The notes: generated by a model from the letters alone, not told the origin. Positions 8,988 to 20,607 are shown, counted from the first letter of the stretch. The stretch: 64,000 nucleotides of DNA from Limonium bicolor (GCA_023374045.1 CM041776.1:479001375-479065374), one strand, 5' to 3'. Numbers and translations are program-made.

Positions 8988-9623
8988 CTGCAAGGTAGTG
9001 TAACTCGTCGGCCCCATGCCGTAGCGGAGTCGATGGCTAAGCCCGCCATAGAAGCGGTCCACCAGGATCTGGTCAGAATACCCCAGACCTGGCAGAAGAC
9101 GGAGCAAGGCGGTGAACTCTGAGTAATACTCGTCCACCGTCATCTTGTCGGTCTGCTTGAGCGCATCCAACTGCAAGCGCTTCTTCGTCTGGACATGGGC
9201 GGGATAGTACTTTGCCCGAAGCAACGCCGTGTACTGGTCCCAGCCGAAGTCTGGATTGGCCACGTGCTCGGCCCTCACCAGCTTCCACCAATCGCCTGCC
9301 GCCCCTTTCAGGTAGAAGGCAGCCAGACGCACCTTGATCCCAGCGGGGACATCAAGGGTCTCGAAGGCGGTCTCCAACTCGGAGATGTACGCCTCAAGCT
9401 TGGCGGGATCCGTCTCCCCCTTAAAGTGTGCGGGTCGAAGGTCTGCAAGACTCTTCACCCAATTCGGTTCCCGGGGTGGTGGAGGTGGAGGTGGCGCACC
9501 CACACCAGGCTGATAGCCCATGTGCCCCAAAGCAGCAGCCACGATCTCTGCGATCGTCTGCCCTCCCGGTACCTCAGCAGCATCATCACCTCTTCCTCGG
9601 CCTCGGCCTCTCCTTCCTGACAT
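8988..9623 (-). CDS. gag: E1 gag exon 1: capsid-like retrotransposon Gag domain
   Basis: Starts at the ATG at 9623 (MSGRRGRGRGRGDD), an Arg/Gly-rich N-terminus followed by a Pro-rich run, then the Gag capsid-like domain: WVKSLADLRPAHFKG, a helix pair around TAFETLDVP, YLKGAAGDWWKLV, and the LDALKQTDKMTVDEYYSEFTALLR block typical of plant Gypsy Gag. Gag assembles the cytoplasmic virus-like particle. The frame runs to YTTLQ and then meets a GT donor; without splicing it ends one codon later. The start is about 235 bases downstream of the 5' LTR. Confidence 0.9.
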
Positions 9624-9825
9624 CTGAACAATGACAGCTCACATTAGATTCGTATTCACCACTGTTCTGGTTAACGAATTTTATGACGTCCGTAGACGGT
9701 AAAGACAATCCACCCTTATTGGTGGTTATCTGACTCTACTCACTTAACTTCTCACACCCTTATCCCATTGCTTAATTCTTAACTCATAGCCTAACTCGGT
9801 GGTTCCTTATATCCGGTATTTCTCG

Positions 9826-9849
9826 ATCAGAGCGTAACTACGCTCTGAT
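9826..9849. other. Hairpin overlapping E1 primer-binding site
   Basis: Inverted repeat with 10-bp arms (9826-9835 and 9840-9849) and loop AACT. One arm is most of the primer-binding site; the other copies the 3' end of initiator tRNA-Met. Confidence 0.8.
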
Positions 9850-9853
9850 ACCA
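9842..9853 (-). other. E1 primer-binding site, initiator tRNA-Met
   Basis: Minus strand TGGTATCAGAGC, complementary to the 3' end of plant initiator tRNA-Met. It lies five bases from the LTR boundary and fixes the element's orientation. Confidence 0.95.
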
Positions 9854-10201
9854 CTTTTTGTAACACCCCGTCCTAAGCCAATCGTGGTTATCGCAAATCT
9901 CATCACTTAAACACAATCGACGCAGCGGATAAATAGTAACTACCGGGACCTTGCCACGGTCTGATCATATGAAATACCGATCCTTAAAACCTTACCACAC
10001 TTATCTAAAGTAATCCACCATCCAAAAGTACCAACCAACCGAGTAGAGTATTTAAGTCACAACATAACTTTACATGAGTTTAATATAAACAGACGGGAGC
10101 ACAAGCGCAACCCGTATACAAAATGACAACCCATCCTAAGTCTAACCACCCCCACTCTCAGGGTGACTCCTCATCGGGCGCTTACCTGCAAAATAAAAAC
10201 A

Positions 10202-10231
10202 GCCCCCAAAGGGGGTCAGCACGAATGCTGG
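10202..10231 (-). other. Double hairpin before splice acceptor, E1 LTR leader
   Basis: Minus strand CAGCA-TTCG-TGCTG followed directly by CCCCC-TTT-GGGGG, then a T-rich run and TTTTGCAG|GTAAGC. Counterparts are at 16448-16476, 25848-25876, 58817-58845, 36653-36680 and 47206-47233, with other loop sequences. Confidence 0.7.
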
Positions 10232-11323
10232 TACACCCTCTCGTGGCCCCCAAGCTAACGGGGCTACGACGACTAATTGTCGATAGCATGGAAGTTGATT
10301 AGCAATACATCATAATATGAAGTGCTATAAACGACAATTCACAATGAACAAGTAGTTCACACAAATTGAACGACACAAGCGTTCCTTTATCAAACGGGTT
10401 AGTAACCCTCTCCTTAATCCTTATTTCCTTAACCTCAGTTCCTTATCTTACCTCAGTCTTAACCTCATCTTAATCTCAGTATACAAACCGTTCCATGGAA
10501 GGAAATGGTTGTAGCTTAACTCAAACTTGGGATTTAGGTGATCCCACCGCACCATCTTAATACCACCTACCCTGGACGGGAGTCCAGCGTAGCTGAGCCG
10601 GCAACCGGCTCTAGGCTACAAGTCCGAAGACAAGTCCTTAGGCGGAGGGCGGATCTGATTCAGATACCGTCCCCCTTCTCTTAGCATGCATGACCGGAGT
10701 CAGTCCCGGGTTCCTCGCTCAAGTTCCAGTTAGTAAAATCTTACTCTCCTAGTGTTAGTTAAACCTTACCAGGTGTTAACCAACCAACAACATTAATACT
10801 CAGCCCTTAATCCAACCTCAGTAAGTACTAAACTTATTTAGTAACAATCTCAAGTCTCGTGAGTTAGTGTAAAGAAAACACATACACAACGAGAATAATT
10901 ATACCGGTTGCATGCTTTATCTTGTCTTAGTCATAGCAATTAAACAGATAGCACACAAGCCGAGGGACACCTCGTTAGCAAGCAGGTCACAAGAAGGATT
11001 GTACCGTTCACCGTCGACCGTTGTTTGATTAACCTTCTTCGGGGTCCCAATTCACAAACCTAAAACATCGATTCATCTTTAGGCCGTTAGTTATTTACCA
11101 CTTACTCAACTTACTTAGTCCCTATAAATCCCCACTCAATACCCTCTTAAGCCTTTGCCATTTAACCTTATAAACTTAACTTTAAACATTAGGGTTTATA
11201 CTTATTCTTAACTTAATTACTTAAGTTCTTAGGGTCCTAATCATCAACATCCTATTAATGGCACACCTTAATACCAATTAACATCCTTAGAAATAAAAAT
11301 TTCTTTTTTTTTTTTGTGTTAAG

Positions 11324-11525
11324 GGTCGACCGACCCACCGACCGACCCAACCCATGGGTCGGTCCGTTCCAGTAACTTTCTGGTTCAGACAACAACCTTA
11401 GACCGACCCACGACCGACCCACCGACCGACCCATCCTTATGGGTCGGTCTATTGCCGAGACATTTCTGCTGGGTTAGCAAGGTCCGACCGACCCAGAACT
11501 GGGTCGGACCCTGGGTCGGTCCACT
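11324..11525. repeat. GGTCGG/CCGACC palindromic cluster in E1 5' LTR
   Basis: Second copy of the cluster at 1074-1275; a short ORF across it has no gene character. Confidence 0.8.
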
Positions 11526-13549
11526 ACAGATTCTTCTATTAATATGTTCTTTCAACTCCAAACTCTTCCCATGTATACTATTATGTTCCAACCTCATTTA
11601 GGTCCCTCAAATACACTTTAAACATTCCTCTAAAACCATTAAATCATTCACCATTATCCACCTTGATCATTATGCATTTTCATTGTAATAATGCCAACTT
11701 CTTATAATGTTTTTCACTAGGTTTCTAGGTGGTGGTTCACACCTATTGTAATCTCTATGCCAAGTGTTTTCTCATCACCATCACATCATCTCCCAAGCAT
11801 CTTTCATCATCTAGAACTCTCTTATGCATTTACTTTCCTTCACGAGCTTAAGCTACCATTCCCTCAACACATTATTTCCTTCCTAATTGTTCACCATCTT
11901 TTGCCTAAGTCCTAAATATCTCAAGTACATTCTTTTTGACTTCTAACTCCTTCCTAGTGTTGCCTAAATCATTTATAACTCATTAAAACACCTTAAGCTC
12001 ACCCTTTTCATTAAGACAACCCCTAGAACTCCCTTAGTCATGAAATCTCCTTAAACATCTTTAACTCTTAGGTTCTTCATTAAATTTTGCCATGGGTTCT
12101 CTAGTATATTGTTACACCCTAACACTTGTTTTTCACCACCAAACAACCAAGATCTCTCAAATTCTCAATACCTTATCTTAACACACAATCTACACCAAAA
12201 CTACACCACATCACAATATAGTGCTTAAACTTAAAATGCTTGGCACTTAGGCCCTTAAATGACAATAATCTTAATCACTGAATTTCCACATATATTTGCC
12301 TTCAACCTGCGAATACACACAACAAGGCTCCCATTGAAATAAAATGCTTCTAGTAATTCATCACCACATTGTTTAACTAAGTCTTTTTCTCATTTGCTCT
12401 TTAGTCACTAGTTCTCAATGTAATAGTATTCTTTCTCTTAGGTTTACAACTCCTCCCCAAGGTAAACTCTACACTAAACTTATCATATATCTAAATCCCA
12501 TTCCCTTAAACAACAAACACCTTAAGGTAAGTAATTTACCTTGTTCTTTCTCAAGCTTCACAAACTTTCCTCCTTAGTTTTTCCCTCTTCAATTTCGGTC
12601 ACCAATATAAATCTCCTTGCCAATACTCTAAACAATGTCCAATGATTCTAATGAGCACTCAACAACTTATTAACCTCAAGGAATAAATCCTAGGTTAAAA
12701 ATGTGTTTTAAGGTCTTAGATTGATTGTTTTACCTTAGTTCCTCAAGGCAAGCTTGGGTTTGAAGCTAGAAGGACCTCCTCTCCCCTTTGAAGAGTAGAA
12801 ACAAGCTATGACAAGGCATCAAAATGAAGCCTCATGAGTATATATTTTCGGTCAAGAAGAAAGGTGATGGAAACCTAGATTTTCTTGCACTTTCTTTACC
12901 TTAAGAGAGTGGAGATGCCAATGGAGTCTCCAAGCTTGAGTTTCCTCCTCTAATGGTGGTTTGGCTTGGCACCAAAGTGAAGCTCTTGGATTTTTGAAAA
13001 GATAGAAAGATGGAGCTTGAGCTAACTAAGAAGAATCTATGCTTTGTTTTGGATTTGGAGCTAAAATGAGTAAGTGGTGTGCAAGAGAAGATGGAGCTAG
13101 CATGGGGAAGAAACTCACGTTAATGGAGAAGGGAGAGAGAGTAAGAAATCGTGGGAACCAAGGGAGAATGAAGAAGTTAGGAGAGAGAGAAGACTAATGT
13201 GAGATATTTGTTCCTAAAAGCAAATAGTGACTAGTACATCCCCTCCCTTATTTATCAATATTTCAATCTTGTGTTGTGACTCATCTCCCCTCCTTATAAA
13301 AAAACCGGCCACCCTTAAGTAACCAAGGTTACTTTAGTCCTTGTTTGTCAATTAACTAATCTATGTTTACTTATGTTACAAACTAGCTTAATTTAAATCA
13401 CTATTCACAAAACAAGGCACATTGTTGTGAAATTTTTGATTTCCCACTAATATAGCCTCCCAAATGTGATACTATATAGTACACATATATATTTAAGAGT
13501 AATGATGGACATTTAGCCATTCAAAACTCATTTACAAGACAGTTTTTCA

Positions 13550-13583
13550 AAAATGTGCTTTAAGACTCCTTAAAGCACATTTT
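13550..13583. repeat. U3 hairpin, E1 5' LTR
   Basis: 15-bp arms and loop ACTC, identical in form to 3274-3307. Confidence 0.85.
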
Positions 13584-13848
13584 GTGTTTAAACTTGTTTT
13601 CAAGCTTGGTTTTCTTTGGTAATTGTTTTATAATGACCATTAGGATATTACTAAGGTCTTAGAACAATATTTGGGTACTCTCCCAAGTCTCTCCAAGCTT
13701 AAAGCACGTTTTTGCTTAAACCGCACTTTCGGTGTTTCCTTATATTTCCTTTGTTTAAAATGGTTTCTAAATATTCCTAAGGCATTCTTTAGCCTTCTTA
13801 TACCTTAATTAATCACTTAAACACCATATCTAAGTTTGGGGTATTTCA

Positions 13849-16060
13849 CTTTGACATCATGGTTGGACCATAGGACCTTCACCATTCGTATAGACTTATG
13901 GCGAGTGTCTCTGGTCTTCCTATCAAGGATTCTCACAGAGTTCTTGACATATCTCATGGTCGGCTCAATGGATAGTCTCTCGGGCTCTATTACATGAGAA
14001 GGATCAATAATATACTTCTTGAGTTGTGACACATGAAAAACATCATGGACACGTCCCAAGTCCTCAGGTAGTGCTAACCTATAGGCTACGGATCCAACTC
14101 TCTCAGTGATAGTGTATGGCCCTACAAATTTTGGGCTCAGCTTGCCCTTCTGACCAAAACGGAATACGCCCTTCATAGGCGAAACACGCAAGAACACTTG
14201 GTCGCCCACGGCGAACTCAAGGTCGCATCGTCTCACAACCGTATAGGATTTCTGTCTATCTTGGGCTGCCTTCATATTGGCTCGGATTTGCTACACTTCC
14301 ACTTGGACTTGTTCTAAATACTCCGGTCCTATGATGACCGCTTCACTTGACTCATCCCAACACAAAGGTGTACGGCAAGGTCTACCGTATAGGGCTTGGA
14401 AAGGCGACATCTTAATCGAAGCATGATAGCTATTATTGTACGAAAACTTGATAAGATGAAGCTTATCTAACCAACTCCCCTGGAAATCCAAGGCACATGC
14501 TCTAAGCATGTCCTCCAATGTCTGGATGATCCTTTCTGTCTGACCGTCGGTCTAAGGATGGAAGGCGGTACTCAGCTTCAATTCTTTACCCAACGCTTCC
14601 CGTGTACCTCTCCAGTATCTCGAAAGAAATCTGGTGTCGCAGTCAGATACTATGGTCTTCAGGACTCCGTGGTGTCTAATAATCTCCCTGTCAAATAGCT
14701 CTGTGAGCTTCACTACCTTTCAGGTGTCCTTCATTGGTTTGAATCTGGCAACCTTGGTGAGGCGATCGACAACAACCCAAATCATGTTGTCCTCCCCTGG
14801 CAGGTGGGAGTCCTACAACAAAATCCATGGAGATATCGTAAAATTTCCACTCCGGAACTGGCATTGATTGTACCATTCCGCTCGGTCTACGATGTTCAAA
14901 TTTTACTTTCTGGCATGTCAAGCATCTTAACACATACTCTGTCATATCTGATTTCATTCCTGACCACCAGAAGTACCTCTTCATGTCTTTGTGCATCTTG
15001 GAGGCTCCTGGATGGACTGACAATGTAGAACTGTGTGACTCTCGCTGGATGTGATCCCTTAGCTCAGCATTGCTTCGGGGGACGCATAGCCTGCCATTTA
15101 GCCGAATCAGACCATCTTCATACAACTTAAAATCATATTTCTTCTTCTCAAATGTACCATCCGTGATCTTCTGTCTGATTTCGGTCAGGTAAGGGTTGCT
15201 CAACTAGGCATCTCGCACCTCGTCAACCACGCTTGAAGAAGCGAGTAGTGAATGGAGCGAGTGTGCTCGACGGCTCAGGGCGTCGGCTACAACGTTTGTC
15301 TTCCCTTCCTTATACTGTAGGTTGATGTCGTAATCTGAAAGAAACTCCATCCACCTTCTCTGTCTCAAGTTCAATTCTTTCTGCGTGTATACATACTGTA
15401 AGCTCTTGTGGTCGGAGTAGACGGTGATGCTTACCCCATAGAGATAGTGTCGTCATATCTTCAAGGCGAAGACAATGGCTCCTAGCTCTAAGTCGTGTGT
15501 CCGGTAATTCTCCTCATGCTTTTTCAACAGGCGGGAGGCGTAAGCTACAACATTGCCATGCTGCATGAGTACGCATCCCATTCCCTTGCCTGATGCATCA
15601 CAATACACCTCAAATCCCTTTGTGCCCTCTAGAAGTGTGAGAATCGGCGCTGAGGTCAATGAGTCTTTCAGGCTCTGAAATGCTACTTCGCACTCGTCTG
15701 TCCATACAAACGGTGCATCTTTCTTCATCAGTGTAGTCATGGGCTTAGCGACTTTTGAGAATTCCTTTACAAATCTCCGGTAGTAACCGGCTAGACCAAG
15801 AAAGCTCCGAATGTCAGTAATAGTCTTGGGTCTAGGCCATGATCGTATAGCTTCAATCTTTGAAGGGTCAACTGATATACTTGCGCTCGAGATGACATGA
15901 CCGAGGAATGCTACCTGATCTAGCCAGGACTCGCACTTGGAGAACTTCGCATACAGCTGGTTCTCGCGTAGTGTCTCAAGTACTTTCCTCAAATGAATTT
16001 CATGCTCTTCTGCTGAATTGGAATACACAAGGATGTCGTCAATAAATACTACAACTGAGG
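13849..16060 (-). pseudogene. pol: E2: older Gypsy pol remnant (RT end, RNase H, integrase, C-terminus)
   Basis: Read leftwards, it starts at the RT catalytic segment ([13 protein letters not shown], about 16060), passes through [11 protein letters not shown], RNase H ([25 protein letters not shown]), the integrase zinc finger ([25 protein letters not shown]), the integrase core and GKLSPKFVGPY, and ends in VKVLWSNHDV where E1 has inserted. It resembles E1 pol but is clearly diverged. Decay includes nonsense changes: TGA after FALKI in RNase H (Trp in E1) and TAG in the HPxTDGQ region of integrase, besides frameshifts. Its upstream half is at 63011-63524 and its 3' end lies left of the window. 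Confidence 0.9.
16056..16060. repeat. Left target site duplication of E3 (TGAGG)
   Basis: TGAGG directly before LTR_A; the same five bases follow LTR_C at 63011-63015. The flanking E2 pol sequence reads collinearly across the two sides. Confidence 0.92.
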
Positions 16061-16447
16061 TGTAACACCCCATCCAACAACAACACACTTAACAACAACC
16101 TGCAGCGGAAAACATACTTCATCACATTACTTAACTCGTTGGTGTTACACGCGTTAACCACCCACGTGGCTAACAAGGCTATTACATAAACATTGTACCG
16201 GTCTGATGGACTAGATTCCCGAGCGACTACACATTACTGTCCCTTTCCAATGACAACAACAACAACATCCACCTTTCAAGTGTACCGAGTATTCACAAAC
16301 TAATGCCGATGACAATTTCGGTCTTACTACACCTACTGTACATATATAATTTAAAAGATTACCCATGTACAAACGACTACCCCGTCCTACTCTCGAACGG
16401 CTTCCAGCTCCTTGTACCTGAAATAGGAAAAAGAAGAGAAAAGGGTG

Positions 16448-16476
16448 GCCCCCCAGGGGCTCAGCACCTTTGCTGG
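16448..16476 (-). other. Double hairpin before splice acceptor, LTR_A
   Basis: Minus strand CAGCA-AAGG-TGCTG followed by a CCCC/GGGG stem, then the T-rich acceptor. See 10202-10231 for the form with another loop. Confidence 0.65.
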
Positions 16477-17902
16477 TATGGTAATCCCGCAGCCCGCATG
16501 CTACCGGGCCACGCACAACTAATTGTCGTCTTAGCATGCAGTTGATTATATTTGAATCATGCATGTAAACGATCAACACACAAGACATAACATTCCACCA
16601 CGATGGCTCAACAAAACAGCCAACGCATCTACACTTAACAAATCACTCCTTGTTTTCCTTAACCCTAGGGTGTTTCTCCTCTGAGGGAGCTACTTCCTTA
16701 ATAGACGTTACTTACCCATTAATCGGGTTATCCTTAAACGCCTCTTACAATAAACTGGAATTCATATCCATGATCCACATACTCCACATCTTATCAACAT
16801 ATCACATCACATTGTAATAAGAATTGCAGCACAACAATAATACATAACATTGCGGGAACGGTTCCCTTTATGAACCGGCCCAAACATAGTCAGTTCACTT
16901 GTAGCCTAGAGAATGTTGCCAGACTCATGATAAGCTCGTTACATAACTCGTTACCGTCTCGTTAAATGAACGGATAACTTAACACAAGGTGCCTCGGATA
17001 TAGTGATCCAAGCACACCGAACAAACATAAACATAGTATGCCCCTGTGGCCTGACGTGAGTCAGTAAAATAGCCTTGGTTAAGCTAAAGGGAAGGTTGGA
17101 AACCAAATTGGAAAACAACCATAACATACAAAGAGAATCGAACCGGTTATGACATCGACTCCCATACTCACACGCGTGGCCGGAACAGACCGGACTCCTC
17201 ACTTCCCCCGTTAGCACTTGTTAGAAGTTCAACATTGAACTCAATAAACAATCACAAACATTGGGTTAAGTCTTGTTAGACACACACACAAGGGAAGAGA
17301 GAGTCATACATTCACGCACAAACATCACATGACTAACTCACGCATAGCCGTGGTTAGAACGTTCCTTGGGTCGGAACGTTATTACCGGATACCGTTCTCT
17401 TACGTTTACCTAATAATGGTTAACTAGCCTTCCGTGCGCATTCGAGGTTACCGGTATCGGTACACAACATACAACAACAATAACGACTGTAAACTCGTTT
17501 CATGATTTATCTTATAACGTGGAAAACATACAGAAAAACACATTGGCATACAAGCCGGTGTAATCCGGTAGGACACAGGTTGCAAGAAAACCATACATGT
17601 CACCGGAGTCCACTCTATCATGTCCACTTATGTTCCTCGAACCATTCTCGAACAACTGGTAATATTACATTTACTTTTATTAACATCGGGGTAACATGGT
17701 AATTTAAAGTCTAATGCTCATAACTTATCCCCGTTAACTAGTTAAATAACTTCACATTTTTAACTTTTTTTACTATTACATTTTAATACAACTTTTCCCC
17801 CACTAAATTGTCATTATAACTCACTTAACATGTCCTTAACAATCTTATAACATCATTACTTAATAACCCCCATTATCCTATAACCTTAAACAATGTTTTT
17901 GG

Positions 17903-18230
17903 GCCGACCGACCTTACACAAGGTCGGTCGATTCCAGAACATATTACCGTCAAAAATTCTACTCCGACTGACCTTGCAAGTTCGGTCCACAAGGTCGGTC
18001 TATTCCCGAGAGTTTTTCCCCTTTGAAAACTCAGGCCCGACCGATCTTGGCAAGTTCGGTCCCAAGTTCGGTCGATTCCAGGGACTCAATTCGTACCCAA
18101 AATACAAGCCCGACCGACCTTGCAAGTCTGGTCCCCAAGGTCGGTCCATTCCAGAAACTCTTCCCGGTAGTGTAAACTGAGCTCGACCGACCTTGCAGGT
18201 CCGGTCCCTAAGGTCGGTCGGCTCCAGACC
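17903..18230. repeat. CGACCGACC...GGTCGGTC tandem palindromic units, LTR_A
   Basis: Five imperfect units of about 60-80 bp, each with CCGACCGACCTT, an inner GGTCC and AAGGTCGGTC followed by ATTCC. Copies are at 27288-27630 and 60266-60592. Confidence 0.85.
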
Positions 18231-20155
18231 TTTGTTTCTAAATTCCCATTTGACTCCAAACTTCACCTCATGTATCCTAGTATGTTCTAACCTCATTTGG
18301 GCACCACAAATACACCTTTAGCCATGTACTAAACTCCTTAAATCACACACCAAAACCATCTTTATCATTCCACAAATTTCTTCCAAAATCCCTAGCACTT
18401 GGAATGTTTTCTCCCTAGGATTTCTAAGTGGTATTTCACCTATAATGACCACTATACCAAGGTGTTTCCTCTACACCTTAACATCATCTCCCAAGCATCT
18501 TTTCTTACTAACTAAATTTCCTTGTTCACACTTAGCCTTCACAAGGCATTATTTTTCCTTTGATCACCAAAACTTGCACAAGACTTAGCATTTCATACAA
18601 CATAACTTTGGTGTGTTTACAACACCCATTTGATTTCTAAATCCTCCAAGACTATGCCCAAGGCATCATAACACTTAAGAACACCATATTTCACTTGTTT
18701 CACCATCTTAACACTTAACAAATTCCTAATACTTCCTAGTTCACTAAAATCATTTAAGCACTTAGAACTTCTTGTACATTATCCAAATTTTGCCATGGGT
18801 TCCCTAGCATATTGTCTACCAAAACACATTGTTTTTCGCCATTAAACATTCATAACACCTAAATCCATCAAGAACCTTCTCACACCCAAAACTTCACCAA
18901 ATACACTACATCACAATATATCATAATCAAATGCTTGGCACTTAGGCCCTTAAAACATGGCTCTTAGGCCCTTAAATTGCAAACCTTAAACATGAATTTC
19001 CCACATATATATGCCTTTGACCTGCAAATACACTCAAACAATACATACGCCCTTAAGAAACTCCTTGAGAGCATTTTACTAGCTCATTTGCCATTGGCTC
19101 CTTAGGTATTTTATTAGCAAATCAAGCTCATTTTTCCTAGGCATTTAAACTACATTGAGTTGTTTGTTTATCTTCAAGATTTTACTTGAACACTCTTGTT
19201 CTTCCTTGTTTAGAATCGGCAAGGTACTTGGCTACTTGTCAATGACTTAATCAATACACAGTAAAAACCAATGAGCATTCAAGCTTTCATGCTTAAACTC
19301 ATTTACAAACCCTAGGTTATATATATTGTCTTTACACATTAGGATAGTTGTTTTACCTTGGAATAAAAGAGAGCTTGAACAAGCATCAAGAGAGTACTCC
19401 TCCTTGTCCTTTAAAGATTAAAATGGTGCTATGGAAAACAAGAGGAGACACCATTAATGGTGAATTTTCGGACATGTAATAAAAATGAAGGAAATGTTGT
19501 TTTCTTTGGTTTCTCCTTACCTTGAAGCAACGGTGATCAACAAGGCATAAAAATATAGACTCAAGCTCCTTCCATGGAAGTTATCCTTGACACCGAAATG
19601 GTGGTTTGAAGATTTGAAAGGAGGAAAATGAAGAGCTTGCTCCAACTAGAAGAATGGTGGTCTTGAAATTGGATTTGGACCATGGAGCTAGATGATTCAA
19701 GTATTCAAGGATGGAGATGATATGTTTTTGCTGTAGCAAAACGATTTCGAGAAGGGAGGATGAAGAAGGCTACGGTGGTGAGTGAAGGAAATAAGAGAAT
19801 GAGGTGAGAGAGTACTCTTGTTAGATATTTATGTAATAAAGTAGAATAGTACTTTACTTTAGGTTTCCTTTCTTAATTGATTTGCAAATGGTGGTGACTC
19901 ACCTTACAAAAACTGGCCCCCTTATATTACTTAGGGGTTTTGGTCTTGTGTAACCAATTAACTTACTTTATTGACTTATGTCATAAACTAGCATATTTTA
20001 GTTACTATTCACAAAAAACAAGGCACATACTTGTGAAATTTTTGATTTCCCATTGATTTAGACTTCCAAATGTGATACTAAGTAGTACACATGTTAATTA
20101 AAGAGTAATGATGGACATTTAGCCATTCAAAACTCATTTACAAGACAATTTTTCA

Positions 20156-20189
20156 AAAATGTGCTTTAAGACTCCTTAAAGCACATTTT
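20156..20189. repeat. U3 hairpin, LTR_A
   Basis: 15-bp arms with ACTC loop. Confidence 0.85.
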
Positions 20190-20287
20190 GTATTTTAACT
20201 TGTTTTCAAGCTTGGTTTTCTTTAGTAACTGATGATATGTTCATTAACATATTATAAGGTATAGGTATGACCTTTAGGTTATACAAA

Positions 20288-20580
20288 TTTCTCAAGCTTA
20301 GAGCATATTTTTGCCCATATTAACTTTAAGGAATTTATTTGTGTTTTGTTTGGTTTAAATTGTCTACCAGGCTCCTAAGGACTTAATTAGCCTTATTAAA
20401 AATAATTGAATATTATTTAGTCTTGGTAGGTTCTTTGGGTCCCAACCAAGTTCACTCAAGCTTAGAGCATGTTTTTGCTCGCGGCTGTGTCTTAGTGCTT
20501 ATTGTGTTTTACTACGGTTAAATTGTTCAACTGATGTTTCTAAGGCAGTTTTATCCTTTAGATACCATAGTTTAATGTTT
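20288..20580. repeat. Imperfect tandem duplication in U3 of LTR_A
   Basis: Two diverged units about 166 bp apart, each beginning CAAGCTTAGAGCAT.TTTTTGC and ending with CTAAGG...TTAG/TTTA. E1 has one such unit. Confidence 0.55.
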
Positions 20581-20607
20581 AAACCATATCAAGGTTTGGG
20601 GTATTTC

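Larger units (their letters stand above)
1..13848 (-). mobile_element. E1: Gypsy (Tekay/Del-like) LTR retrotransposon carrying an AlkB-like gene; left end off-window
   Basis: The element is read on the minus strand. From its 5' side it has an LTR (9859-13848), tRNA-Met primer site, intron-bearing gag, an AlkB-like exon, protease, reverse transcriptase, RNase H, integrase, a chromodomain-like tail, a polypurine tract and a partial 3' LTR (1-3559). The domain order RT-RNaseH-IN is Ty3/Gypsy, and the C-terminal region after integrase plus the very long LTRs point to the Tekay/Del lineage of chromoviruses. It interrupts the pol gene of another Gypsy element (E2) at 13848/13849. The left boundary and therefore the target duplication lie outside the window. 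The pol frame is broken by several indels; the AlkB frame is not. Confidence 0.93.
9859..13848 (-). repeat. E1 5' LTR (3990 bp)
   Basis: Minus-strand LTR bounded by TGAAATACCCC (13848) and GGGGTGTTACA (9859), i.e. TG...CA. It repeats 1-3559. Landmarks are the GGTCGG cluster (11324-11525), the U3 hairpin (13550-13583), a double hairpin (10202-10231) and candidate leader splice sites. No gene was found in this 4-kb stretch. Confidence 0.95.
16418..19520 (-). other. Predicted leader intron in LTR_A
   Basis: Minus-strand donor GCTTCAAG|GTAAGG (intron from 19520) and acceptor CCTATTTCAG|GTAC after a T-rich run (AG at 16419-16418). The same pair occurs in LTR_D at 33528-36708. Splicing would remove about 3.1 kb of the leader. 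An alternative acceptor (TTTGCAG|GT) lies in between. Confidence 0.4.
16061..20607 (-). repeat. E3 LTR_A (4547 bp)
   Basis: TGTAACACCCCATCC at the left and GGGGTATTTCA at the right on the plus strand. It holds the double hairpin (16448-16476), CGACCGACC/GGTCGGTC units (17903-18230), candidate leader splice sites (acceptor 16418, donor 19520) and the U3 hairpin. Short ORFs, including one on the plus strand at 17502-17702 that recurs in all copies, are antisense to the element and are not supported as genes. Confidence 0.95.

Noticed and set aside
16211..16588. Minus-strand 125-codon ORF present in several LTRs
   Set aside because: It covers the double hairpin and splice acceptor region. Frame ends vary between copies, LTR_B breaks it, and no domain is recognisable.
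17502..17702. Plus-strand ORF recurring in LTR_A, B, C and, on the other strand, in LTR_D and E
   Set aside because: It is antisense to the elements and lies in a DNA region conserved between the LTR families; endings differ by frameshifts, so nucleotide-level conservation explains it.
18000..18296. Arg/Gly/Pro-rich minus-strand ORF in LTR_A with copies in B and C
   Set aside because: It is a translation of the palindromic GGTCGG units, without other coding signs.
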